From Lachnoclostridium sp. UBA1781 (GTDB lineage: Bacteria > Bacillota > Clostridia > Lachnospirales > Lachnospiraceae), in the NCBI GenBank assembly GCA_002315495.1, contig DCGJ01000171.1, positions 572-19,603 on the forward strand: 19,032 bases of DNA. The letters run 5' to 3'. The position numbers and the translations under genes were made by a program. Below, one piece after another: positions 1 to 7,181 of the stretch (the stretch's first letter is position 1; each line of letters opens with the position of its first letter). Below the pieces are notes generated by a model. That model did not search any database. It had not been told where the DNA came from and saw only the letters and a list, made by a program, of their open reading frames with translations.

Positions 1-489
1 ATTTACTTTCCTGCTCGATGGAGCAACTGAATTCCAAACCTTTTCAGCAAACCATGAACAATTATAATATGTAGTCCATTTGTTGGAATTTTTTATTGTT
101 GAATTCATTGTTTTAAGTTGACTCTCTGATATACTTGTCGTTAAGGAAACTCTGTTTTCATACGCTCCATATTTGTAAATAAAAAACGCTTCAAGATTTA
201 CATAAACACCTTTACCCTCACTCTTGTTACCAAATGTACCAATTGTAATTCCTTTATTTGGGGCAACCACGTATCCGTTTATAGAAACATTTTTCTTTGA
301 TGTATTATAAAAATACAAAAAAGAATGGGTGCCGTAAAACTCACCGCTACCATCAGATACAATTGACAAGTAACCTATCTTATCCTCATCGGCTGCAAAA
401 GCATTATCATTAATAAATAAGGATAAACAAAAGCAACCTAAAAACGCTAATAAAACAAAACTGGTTCTAAAAATATGACTTTCATACAA
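1..489 (-). CDS. Secreted protein with His...Asn-Cys signature, possible permuted papain/NlpC-like fold (partial)
   Basis: Continuous reading frame on the minus strand, open at the left window edge (163 residues visible). Residues 9-32 form a signal peptide: hydrophobic core FVLLAFLGCFCLSLF, then AFA before ADEDK. The mature part has GTHSFLYFYN (His55) and YNCSWFAEKVWN (Cys144). A His preceding an Asn-Cys-x-x-Phe-Ala helix is the order found in circularly permuted NlpC/P60-like cysteine hydrolases, so a secreted amidase or peptidase-like role is possible, but this is inference from short motifs. The only start codon in this frame is TTG at 489, four bases after an AGGAG. A better-spaced ATG at 485 is in another frame and stops after 12 codons, so either TTG is used or one T is missing near 470. 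AT content is much higher than in neighbouring genes, which may indicate transfer. Confidence 0.55.
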   Translation of the reverse strand, partial: MYESHIFRTSFVLLAFLGCFCLSLFINDNAFAADEDKIGYLSIVSDGSGEFYGTHSFLYFYNTSKKNVSINGYVVAPNKGITIGTFGNKSEGKGVYVNLEAFFIYKYGAYENRVSLTTSISESQLKTMNSTIKNSNKWTTYYNCSWFAEKVWNSVAPSSRKVN

Positions 490-515
490 TATACTCCTGT
501 CATTTTTTTATGACA

Positions 516-542
516 AGTATATATATATATGCATATTGTCAA
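516..542 (-). promoter_or_regulatory. Candidate promoter of the secreted-protein gene
   Basis: On the minus strand a perfect TTGACA (542-537) is followed after 15 bases of mostly alternating TA by TATACT (521-516). The spacer is short for a sigma-A promoter. The -35 overlaps one arm of a TGACAA/TTGTCA inverted repeat (511-516 and 536-541). Confidence 0.45.
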
Positions 543-546
543 CTAA

Positions 547-1188
547 TTATTTAAAAAACAATACCAACTCATATAAGTCCTTTATCACCAAAGTTTCCTT
601 CCCGGTCTGCTCTCCCACACTTTCATCCGGGAGATACAAAATGCTTCGAATCCCCGCATTTACACCACAAAGAATGTCGATTGCACGGTCACCAACATAA
701 TAGGTATTGTCATCGTCCATACCATGCTTCTCCATGAGATACAACACAGCGTCCGGCGCCGGCTTTCGAGGGAATGGATCTACGCTGGTTACGATTTCTG
801 TGAAGAATTTCGTCAACCCCAGGTGGTCGGTAACCGGTATTGTAGAGGTTCCTCGATGCGTATAAACAAAATGCTCCACACCCATGTCCTGAAGCGCCTG
901 AAGCGTTTCGATAGCATGTGGCATAAGCTTAATATCATATATTCTGGACTGACTGATCACGGTATAACGGGCAAGCATCTCATCAAAAGGAAGTCCCTGC
1001 TCTTCCGCTGTTTCCCGAAGATAATCGGTCATGGATGTCTTAATGCAGAGACGATGCACTTCATCATAATCCGTTTCCACGCCGTATTCCCGAAGCATAT
1101 CGCATACACTTCCTATAATTACAGAGTAGGAATCGAACAAAGTCCCGTCTAAGTCCCAGATTAATTTGATTTTACTTACATCCTTCAT
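547..1188 (-). CDS. HAD-superfamily hydrolase, subfamily IA (phosphoglycolate-phosphatase-like)
   Basis: A 213-residue haloacid-dehalogenase-type phosphatase. All four motifs are intact: DLDGT (Asp12 nucleophile, Asp14 acid/base), Thr110 in FVYTHRGTS, Lys142 in PRKPAPD, and Asp167/Asp171 in VGDRAIDI. The segment between motifs I and II is long and helical, as expected for a C1-type cap domain (subfamily IA). Length matches Gph/PgmB-like enzymes. These hydrolyse small phosphate esters in the cytosol, and the substrate cannot be told from sequence. The gene lies 58 bases downstream of leuS, separated by a strong terminator, and I see no clear promoter of its own, so it may depend on readthrough. 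The ATG at 1188 has only a weak purine-rich GAGAG upstream. Confidence 0.88.
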   Translation of the reverse strand: MKDVSKIKLIWDLDGTLFDSYSVIIGSVCDMLREYGVETDYDEVHRLCIKTSMTDYLRETAEEQGLPFDEMLARYTVISQSRIYDIKLMPHAIETLQALQDMGVEHFVYTHRGTSTIPVTDHLGLTKFFTEIVTSVDPFPRKPAPDAVLYLMEKHGMDDDNTYYVGDRAIDILCGVNAGIRSILYLPDESVGEQTGKETLVIKDLYELVLFFK

Positions 1189-1199
1189 ACGTTCACTCT

Positions 1200-1239
1200 C
1201 TTAAAAATACAACCTGATTCCCGAAAGAATCAGGTTGTA
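1200..1239 (-). terminator. Intrinsic terminator of leuS
   Basis: Perfect 13-bp stem (1208-1220 with 1227-1239), 6-base loop, followed on the minus strand by a T-rich tract beginning at 1207. It starts eight bases after the leuS stop codon. Confidence 0.9.
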
Positions 1240-1246
1240 TAACAAC

Positions 1247-3667
1247 TTACTTAACTACGAGGTTTACAATACGTCCCTTAACGTAGATTTCCTTCACAAG
1301 TGTCTTTCCTTCGATTGCCTTCTGTACGGCATAGATTTCCTTTGCCTTTGCAATCGCGCTGGCATTATCCTCATCGACGGCCAAAACAACGGTGCCCTTC
1401 ACCTTACCGTTCACCTGAACGCCTACCTCAATGGTATCTTCCTTAATTGCAGCTTCATCGTAGGTCGGCCATGGCTCGAAAGCAATGGTCTTGTCATGTC
1501 CGAGAATCTCCCAAAGTTCTTCACCGATGTGAGGAGCGATACAAGAAAGCATCTTGATGAGGCCTTCCGCATATTCCTTCGGACAGGAGCCTACTTTATA
1601 TACCGCATTTACAAAGATCATCATCTGAGATATTGCAGTATTAAAACCTAATGATTCAAAGTCAGAGGTAACCTTCTTAACGGTCTGATGATATACCTTG
1701 CTAAGTTCATCCTTCTTGCAATCGCAAAGATTAGCGGTGTCGGAGAACATATTCCATACACGAATCAGGAAACGACGAGCGCCATCAACGCCGGTGCTGC
1801 TCCAAGGCTTGCTGACTTCAAGAGGTCCCATGAACATCTCGTAGAGGCGAAGGGTATCTGCGCCGTAATCACGTACAATATCACTCGGATTAACAACGAA
1901 CTCAGGGAAACGCTTACCCATCTTGATACCGTTCTCGCCGAGAATCATACCCTGATGAACCAGTTTCTTAAATGGCTCCTTAACCGGAGAAACGCCCTTA
2001 TCGTAGAGATAACGATTCCAGATACGGGAATACATCAAATGTCCAACGGCATGCTCCGGACCACCAATGTAAAGGTCTACCGGCAACCAGTGCTTCAAAA
2101 GCTCCGGATCACAAAGAGCCTTGTCATTATTCGGATCAATATATCTCATATAGTACCAGGAAGAACCTGCGGAACCAGGCATGGTAGAGGTCTCTCTCTT
2201 ACCGGTAATTCCGTTATGGTTGTACTGCTTCCATTCGGTTGCATTTTCAAGTGGTGCCTGACCATTCTTACCCTTATAATCCTGAAGCTCCGGAAGAACA
2301 AGCGGAAGCTCCTCATCATCCAATACATGGATACCGTTCTCGGTATGAACAACCGGAACCGGCTCACCCCAGTATCTCTGTCTTGCGAAGATCCACTCAC
2401 GGAAGTGGTAATTGGTCTTCTTCTCGGCAATCCCCATTTTCACAAGCTTATCGGTAATTGCAACCTTTGCTTCTTCTACGGTTAAACCGGTGAATTCCTC
2501 AGAATTAAGAAGCTTGCAGCCTTTTCCAAGATAGTCACCCTTTTCAAATGCATGCTCGCTCACGTCAGCACCGTCGATTACCTGAATCATCGGAATATTA
2601 TGAACGATTGCATACTCAAAGTCACGCTGGTCATGGCTCGGAACAGCCATAACTGCACCGGTACCATAATTTGCAAGAACGAAGTCGCCGATAAATACAG
2701 GAACTTCTTTGCCGTTAACCGGGTTAATTGCAAAGATACCCTCCAGCTTACAGCCGGATTTTGTCTTATTCAACTCGGTACGATCCATATCGTTCTTCTT
2801 CAAGGTCTCGGCAATGTAAGCATTTACCTCATCCTTGTTCTGAATACGAGGCATCAATTCCTTAACCAAATCTCCATCCGGAGCAAGTACCATAAAGGTG
2901 ATACCATAGATGGTTTCAATACAGGTCGTATAAATAGCAAACTTTCCGCCACCAACAACATCAAACTCAACCTGAACACCCTCAGACTTTCCAATCCAAT
3001 GGCGCTGCATATCCTTCGTGGATTCCGGCCAGTCAATCTCGTTGAGACCTTCGAGAAGCTTTTCTGCAAATGCCGGCTGGTCGATAACCCACTGCTTCAT
3101 ATTCTTACGAATAACCGGGTAACCGCCACGCTCAGACTTGCCGTCAATAACCTCATCGTTAGAAAGAACGGTGCCCAGCTCTTCACACCAGTTAACCGGC
3201 ATGTCGATATACTTTGCGTAACCGTCAAGGTACAACTGCTTAAAGATCCACTGAGTCCAGTGATAGAACTTCGGATCGGAGGTTGCAAGCATCTTTGACC
3301 AGTCAAAGTCGAAACCAAGCTCCTGAAGCTGCTTCGTAAAGGTCTTAATGTTCTCCTCGGTGAAACCATTCGGATTGTGACCGGTTGTAACAGCGAACTG
3401 CTCTGCCGGAAGACCGAAGGAGTCATATCCCATTGGATGAAGAACATTGTAGCCCTGCATTCTCTTCATTCGGGATACAATATCGGTTGCAGTATACCCC
3501 TCCGGATGACCTGCATGAAGGCCAACGCCGGACGGATACGGAAACATATCAAGAGCATAAAACTTTGGCTTCGAGAAATCCCACACATCGGTCTTGAAGG
3601 TCTCATTCTCCTGCCAGTACTTCTGCCATTTCTTCTCAATTACATTTGGCTCGTATAATCTTGCCAT
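1247..3667 (-). CDS. leuS: Leucyl-tRNA synthetase
   Basis: Class I aminoacyl-tRNA synthetase, 806 residues, charging tRNA-Leu in the cytosol. The HIGH motif is HAGH (residues 51-54) after FPYPSGVGL. The CP1 editing domain carries GTGAVMAVPSHDQRDFEYA. The second catalytic motif reads KMGKR (582-586) rather than the usual KMSKS/KMSKR, followed by VNPSDIVRDYGADTLRLYE. The C-terminal anticodon-binding region includes PHIGEELW and VQVNGKVKG. The threonine-rich editing strand reads TTCIET where many LeuRS have TTRPDT. ATG at 3667 is preferred because GAGG lies six bases upstream; a GTG at 3679 would add four residues. The leader is short and has no T-box, although Firmicute synthetase genes often have one. 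Transcribed alone, between the pyrF and leuS terminators. Confidence 0.97.
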   Translation of the reverse strand: MARLYEPNVIEKKWQKYWQENETFKTDVWDFSKPKFYALDMFPYPSGVGLHAGHPEGYTATDIVSRMKRMQGYNVLHPMGYDSFGLPAEQFAVTTGHNPNGFTEENIKTFTKQLQELGFDFDWSKMLATSDPKFYHWTQWIFKQLYLDGYAKYIDMPVNWCEELGTVLSNDEVIDGKSERGGYPVIRKNMKQWVIDQPAFAEKLLEGLNEIDWPESTKDMQRHWIGKSEGVQVEFDVVGGGKFAIYTTCIETIYGITFMVLAPDGDLVKELMPRIQNKDEVNAYIAETLKKNDMDRTELNKTKSGCKLEGIFAINPVNGKEVPVFIGDFVLANYGTGAVMAVPSHDQRDFEYAIVHNIPMIQVIDGADVSEHAFEKGDYLGKGCKLLNSEEFTGLTVEEAKVAITDKLVKMGIAEKKTNYHFREWIFARQRYWGEPVPVVHTENGIHVLDDEELPLVLPELQDYKGKNGQAPLENATEWKQYNHNGITGKRETSTMPGSAGSSWYYMRYIDPNNDKALCDPELLKHWLPVDLYIGGPEHAVGHLMYSRIWNRYLYDKGVSPVKEPFKKLVHQGMILGENGIKMGKRFPEFVVNPSDIVRDYGADTLRLYEMFMGPLEVSKPWSSTGVDGARRFLIRVWNMFSDTANLCDCKKDELSKVYHQTVKKVTSDFESLGFNTAISQMMIFVNAVYKVGSCPKEYAEGLIKMLSCIAPHIGEELWEILGHDKTIAFEPWPTYDEAAIKEDTIEVGVQVNGKVKGTVVLAVDEDNASAIAKAKEIYAVQKAIEGKTLVKEIYVKGRIVNLVVK

Positions 3668-3758
3668 ATCTAACCTCACTTTCGGGAAATGCTTCCCTCA
3701 CTCGTAAATTTATAAGGCTTTGCTTATAATCAAAATCATTGCATAAAACAACGTATAA

Positions 3759-3786
3759 ATTTTATCACAAATCCCTTTTCTGTCAA
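3759..3786 (-). promoter_or_regulatory. Promoter of leuS
   Basis: Minus strand TTGACA (3786-3781), 16-base spacer, TAAAAT (3764-3759). It predicts an untranslated leader of about 85 bases containing two small inverted repeats (TTATAAG/CTTATAA and GGGAA/TTCCC), and no T-box motif. Confidence 0.7.
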
Positions 3787-3799
3787 CCTTAAATATCCC

Positions 3800-3838
3800 C
3801 ATAAACAAAGGAAAATGCCCGAGAAACCGGGCATTTTC
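3800..3838 (-). terminator. Intrinsic terminator of pyrF
   Basis: Perfect 11-bp stem (3811-3821 with 3828-3838) around a 6-base loop, with T residues at the base of the stem and TCCTTTGTTT after it on the minus strand. It lies 15 bases past the pyrF stop codon. Confidence 0.85.
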
Positions 3839-3853
3839 AAAAAGTCTTATGAA

Positions 3854-4780
3854 TTACTGATTCTTAATTGCGGAATTGATATCGTTAATCATATCAATTG
3901 TTGCCTGACGGGAAGCGTCTGCAAAATTCTGCTCACCGAAAATCGCATAGCGATCCGACTTATATGCGGCGATAATTCCTCTGGAGGAGTTCACGATTGC
4001 ACCAAGACCATCTGCATTGAAATAAGGTGCCAAATCGCTTGCCTTACCACCCTGTGCGCCGTAACCCGGAACCAGAATGTAAGCCTTTGGCATGACCTTA
4101 CGAAGAAGGCTTCCCATCTCCGGATAGGTTGCTCCGACAACAGCACCGACGTTACTGTACTCGCCATCCATGCTGTCTTTACCCCAAAGGTTTACTCTCT
4201 CGCCAACCCACTCATACAGCGGATTACCGTCAATCAAACGATCCTGGAACTCACCGGAGCTTGGATTCGAGGTCTTAACTAAAACAAAGATACCCTTATC
4301 ATTATCGTTACAAGCATCAATAAACGGCTTGATTCCGTCGGTTCCGAGGTATGGGTTAACGGTTGCAAAATCCTCATCAAACGGAGTACAGATGTTGTTA
4401 CCGATACGAACCTTGCCAAGGTGAGCATTTGCATAAGCTGCGGAGGTCGAACCGATATCACCACGCTTTACATCGCCGATGACAATCAAATCATGCTCCT
4501 TACAATAGTCCACGGTCTTCTTGAACGCAATGAGACCAGGGATTCCGTACTGCTCATACATCGCAATCTGTGGCTTAACCGCCGGAATCAAATCATAGGT
4601 AGCATCAACAATTGCCTTGTTATACTGCCAGATAGCTTCTGCAGCACCCTCAAGCGTCTCTCCATACTGGGAAAATGCTTCCTGCTTTACCCACTCCGGT
4701 ACATGTGCCATAGTCGGATCCAAGCCAACCACAACAGGTGCGTCCTTTGTAACGATACGATCAATTAACTTCTGAATCAT
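3854..4780 (-). CDS. pyrF: Orotidine 5'-phosphate decarboxylase (group 2)
   Basis: Converts OMP to UMP, the last step of de novo UMP synthesis. The 308 residues match the longer group-2 enzymes of Clostridia and Actinobacteria rather than the roughly 230-residue group 1. Catalytic DVKRGD (Asp103, Lys105, Asp108) follows LIVIG. PVVVGLDP is near the N-terminus; VPGYGAQGG and VNSSRGI near the C-terminus are phosphate-binding regions. ATG at 4780 is chosen because AAAGGA lies eight bases upstream and the protein then begins MIQKLIDRI, as in relatives. An in-frame ATG at 4816 overlaps the pyrC stop but lacks a well-placed ribosome site. It is 35 bases downstream of pyrC and co-transcribed with it. 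Confidence 0.96.
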   Translation of the reverse strand: MIQKLIDRIVTKDAPVVVGLDPTMAHVPEWVKQEAFSQYGETLEGAAEAIWQYNKAIVDATYDLIPAVKPQIAMYEQYGIPGLIAFKKTVDYCKEHDLIVIGDVKRGDIGSTSAAYANAHLGKVRIGNNICTPFDEDFATVNPYLGTDGIKPFIDACNDNDKGIFVLVKTSNPSSGEFQDRLIDGNPLYEWVGERVNLWGKDSMDGEYSNVGAVVGATYPEMGSLLRKVMPKAYILVPGYGAQGGKASDLAPYFNADGLGAIVNSSRGIIAAYKSDRYAIFGEQNFADASRQATIDMINDINSAIKNQ

Positions 4781-4796
4781 AAATATATCCTTTCTT

Positions 4797-4810
4797 CTGC
4801 GAATCCGCAG
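4797..4810 (-). repeat. Small hairpin in the pyrC-pyrF gap
   Basis: CTGCG and CGCAG separated by four bases, between the pyrC stop and the pyrF ribosome site. There is no T tract, so it is not a terminator. It could influence pyrF translation or message processing, or be incidental. Confidence 0.4.
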
Positions 4811-4815
4811 GTTCA

Positions 4816-6096
4816 TTATTTACTGAATACAAATTCTCCGGAAACCATAGTCTTTTCTACCTGACCATAAACCTCCCAACCGCCAAACGGAGTATTTCTT
4901 CCCATGGAGGCGAAGCTCTCAGGATTAATTGTATATGCTTCCGTATTGCAGATACAAAGGTCTGCAACCGCACCAACGCTTAGATGTCCACGATCAACGG
5001 AAATGACATTCGCCGGATTCAGGGACATATGACGAATCAAATCTGCGAGGCTCATATAGCCTGCACGAACGAGATAAGTATATGACAAAGCAAATGCGGT
5101 TTCAAGTCCAACAATACCAAACGGACTCTTTTCGAAGCCTCCCTGCTTTTCCTCCGCTCCATGTGGTGCGTGATCGGTCGAGATACAGTCCATCGTTCCA
5201 TTAGCTAAGCCCTTACAAAGTGCCACCATATCCTTTTCACTTCGAAGCGGCGGGTTCATCTTGAACATACCGTCATTTGCCGTAATCTGTGTTTCATTCA
5301 TGGCAAAATGATGCGGGCACACCTCCGCCGTCACCTGAATTCCAAGTTCTTTTCCAAGCTTTACAAGACCAACGGAAGCCTCGGTGGAACAATGACACAG
5401 ATGAAGCTTAGTGCCGGTCTCGCCTGCAAGGAAGATATCTCTTGCGGTAATTACATCCTCAACCGCATTTGAAATCGGCTGCAGGCCATACTTTTCGGAA
5501 ATCGGTCCTTTATTGCACACGCCCTTACCGACAAGATCCTTATCTTCACAATGTGCCATCACAACAAGGCCAAGCTCAGCGGCCTGCTTCATGGCTTCAC
5601 GATAGAGACAGATATCCATAACGGACTTTCCGTCCTCGGAAATGGCAACAGCACCAGCCTCTTTGATTCCCTTAAGGTCAGTCAGTTCCTTGCCCTCCTG
5701 ACCGATTGAAACTGCGGCAATCGGGAAAATATTCACCTTGGATTCCGTCTTCGCACGCTCCAACAGAGTGCGAATCTTCTCCGGGCTATCGGTCGATGGC
5801 TTCGTGTTCGGCATCGGGCATACGCCTGTAAAACCGCCGGCTGCAGCAGCATTTGCACCGGTAGTCAGTGTTTCTTTATAAGTAAGTCCCGGATCGCGGA
5901 AATGAACATGCAAATCAATAAAGCCCGGAAAAATCATCTTTCCGGTACAATCAATCTCGGAAAATGCTCCCTCTACCCCCTCTGTTCCTGCAAGGGCAAC
6001 CTTTGCTACTTTTCCGTCCTTAATCCAAAGGTCATACAATCCTTCAATGTTATTTTTCGGGTCAACCAAAAGACCGTTTTTCAAGAAATAATTCAT
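4816..6096 (-). CDS. pyrC: Dihydroorotase, class I
   Basis: Zinc-dependent amidohydrolase that closes carbamoyl-aspartate to dihydroorotate in de novo pyrimidine synthesis. The 426 residues match class I enzymes. Visible metal ligands and landmarks are HVHFRDPG (His63, His65), ISEDGK (Asp155, the metal-bridging position in class I), AHCEDKD (His182), CHCSTE (His235) and STDHAPHG (Asp308). FPGFIDLHVHFRDPG is the classical signature. ATG at 6096 is preceded by AAAGGAAAAG. It is the first gene of the pyrC-pyrF pair; no other pyr gene and no PyrR-type attenuator is visible in the short leader. Its promoter interlocks with that of thiT. Confidence 0.97.
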   Translation of the reverse strand: MNYFLKNGLLVDPKNNIEGLYDLWIKDGKVAKVALAGTEGVEGAFSEIDCTGKMIFPGFIDLHVHFRDPGLTYKETLTTGANAAAAGGFTGVCPMPNTKPSTDSPEKIRTLLERAKTESKVNIFPIAAVSIGQEGKELTDLKGIKEAGAVAISEDGKSVMDICLYREAMKQAAELGLVVMAHCEDKDLVGKGVCNKGPISEKYGLQPISNAVEDVITARDIFLAGETGTKLHLCHCSTEASVGLVKLGKELGIQVTAEVCPHHFAMNETQITANDGMFKMNPPLRSEKDMVALCKGLANGTMDCISTDHAPHGAEEKQGGFEKSPFGIVGLETAFALSYTYLVRAGYMSLADLIRHMSLNPANVISVDRGHLSVGAVADLCICNTEAYTINPESFASMGRNTPFGGWEVYGQVEKTMVSGEFVFSK

Positions 6097-6129
6097 GGCT
6101 TTTCCTTTCTTAATTTCTCTTTCGAATGT

Positions 6130-6158
6130 ATTTTAACCGAAAACCTTGACATTTCCAA
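6130..6158 (-). promoter_or_regulatory. Promoter of pyrC-pyrF
   Basis: Minus strand TTGGAA (6158-6153), 17-base spacer, TAAAAT (6135-6130). The thiT -35 box lies inside its spacer. Confidence 0.6.
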
Positions 6159-6173
6159 GTAAGAATTTATAAT
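6146..6173 (+). promoter_or_regulatory. Consensus promoter of thiT
   Basis: Perfect TTGACA (6146-6151), 16-base spacer, perfect TATAAT (6168-6173). Expected transcript start is near 6180, just before the TPP aptamer. Its spacer contains the -35 of the divergent pyrC promoter. Confidence 0.85.
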
Positions 6174-6194
6174 ATCATCGAACCGCATATGAAA

Positions 6195-6287
6195 ATCAGC
6201 AGGGGTGCTTGACCGAAAGGTCCGGCTGAGATGGCTTGCCCAAACCCTCCAACCTGAAACGGATAATACCGGCGTAGGAAGCTTGAT
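6195..6287 (+). ncRNA. TPP riboswitch aptamer (THI element)
   Basis: The conserved THI-box core is present in order: GGGGTGC, then CTGAGA (6226-6231), ACCC-type pairing, ACCTGAAACGGATAATACC, GGCGTAGGAAGC. The outer P1 helix is formed by 6195-6200 with 6281-6287, with one bulge. A GAAA-capped accessory hairpin (GACC/GGTC) precedes CTGAGA. The RNA binds thiamine pyrophosphate and here controls the thiamine transporter gene downstream. Confidence 0.95.
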
Positions 6288-6310
6288 GATACCGAATTGT
6301 AATATCAATG

Positions 6311-6348
6311 CCGCATGCCGATTTTCGGTGGCGGTAATTTTTATTTTT
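6311..6348 (+). terminator. Riboswitch-controlled terminator upstream of thiT
   Basis: Ten-pair GC-rich stem with one bulged A (6311-6321 with 6325-6334), three-base loop, then a T-rich tract (6335-6348) immediately before the ribosome site. Its position implies that TPP binding promotes premature transcription stop. A competing helix may use TTGAT near the aptamer end and ATCAA at 6303-6307, but this was judged by eye only. Confidence 0.8.
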
Positions 6349-6359
6349 GGAGGAAACTT

Positions 6360-7181
6360 ATGAACGAACAAGTTTCAAAGACTCGAATCCTTATCGAGTG
6401 TGCCGTTATGCTGGCACTTGCTACTGCCCTTAGTATGATTAAGTTGGCAGACCTTCCTTACGGTGGTTCCGTAACCATCGCATGTATGTTCCCGGTTGTC
6501 ATCATTGCCTATCGTCACGGCATGAAGTGGGGCTTAATGACCGCATTTGCAATGGGTCTCATCCAGCAGCTTCTTGGTCTTAACACCCTTAGCTATGTAA
6601 CGACCTGGCAGTCTGTTCTGGCAGTCATCCTTTTGGACTACATTGTTGCATTTGCCGTAATCGGTTTTGCAGGTATCTTCCGTAAAGTAATCAAGAATCA
6701 GGCATTTGCCCTGTTGTTCGGTTCCCTGTTTATCTGTGCACTGCGTTATGCATGTCATGTTATCTCCGGCTGTACCGTATGGGCAGGTCTTTCCATTCCG
6801 ACCAAGGCTGCACTTAGCTATTCCTTCATCTACAATGCAACCTATATGATACCGGAAACCATCGTTCTTATGATTGTTGCATTCTATGTTGGTAGCGTTC
6901 TTGACTTCCGTAACCCTACGATTACGAGAATTGCAGCTCCGACCGAAAAGAAGAATCCTGTATTCGGATATCTGATTGGACTTGTACTTTCCGGTGCACT
7001 TGTATTCGATGTTGCTAAGATCTTCGGTCAGCTTCAGAATGCTTCCTCCGGCGAATTCGATATCACCGGCATTAAGGCGGTAAACTGGAAATTACTTGCC
7101 ATTGTTACCGGCGTATGTGTAATAATCGCAGTGATTCTGTTCATTGCTCGCAGCACCTCTAAGAGTAACAACGAACAGTAA
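6360..7181 (+). CDS. thiT: Thiamine transporter S component (ECF type), with a C-terminal extension
   Basis: Integral membrane thiamine-binding subunit of an energy-coupling-factor transporter; the shared ECF ATPase/T module must be encoded elsewhere. Six hydrophobic helices lie in residues 9-182. GLIQQLLG, ALRYACHVISGCTVWAG (His133, Trp141) and YSFIYNATYMIPE (Asn159) match regions that bind thiamine in ThiT/YuaJ. At 273 residues it is longer than the usual 180-200: after a charged linker (PTEKKNP) come two more predicted membrane helices (203-220, 244-263) joined by a short loop. ATG at 6360 is chosen because GGAGG is seven bases upstream; an upstream in-frame ATG at 6315 lies inside the terminator hairpin. 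It is controlled by the TPP riboswitch. Confidence 0.93.
   Translation: MNEQVSKTRILIECAVMLALATALSMIKLADLPYGGSVTIACMFPVVIIAYRHGMKWGLMTAFAMGLIQQLLGLNTLSYVTTWQSVLAVILLDYIVAFAVIGFAGIFRKVIKNQAFALLFGSLFICALRYACHVISGCTVWAGLSIPTKAALSYSFIYNATYMIPETIVLMIVAFYVGSVLDFRNPTITRIAAPTEKKNPVFGYLIGLVLSGALVFDVAKIFGQLQNASSGEFDITGIKAVNWKLLAIVTGVCVIIAVILFIARSTSKSNNEQ

Noticed and set aside
517..530. Alternating TA run as a microsatellite or repeat element
   Set aside because: Too short, and explained as the spacer of an AT-rich promoter.
3680..3730. tRNA-like or small RNA structure in the leuS leader
   Set aside because: Only two short unrelated inverted repeats; no cloverleaf or conserved T-loop sequence.
3668..3810. 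T-box riboswitch upstream of leuS
   Set aside because: The leader predicted from the promoter is only about 85 bases, and no T-box sequence or specifier hairpin is present.
6097..6130. PyrR-type attenuator before pyrC
   Set aside because: The leader is only about 30 bases, and no PyrR-binding loop or terminator can be fitted.
6315..6359. Upstream ATG for thiT adding 15 residues
   Set aside because: It is inside the riboswitch terminator hairpin and upstream of the GGAGG site; family members start near MNEQ.
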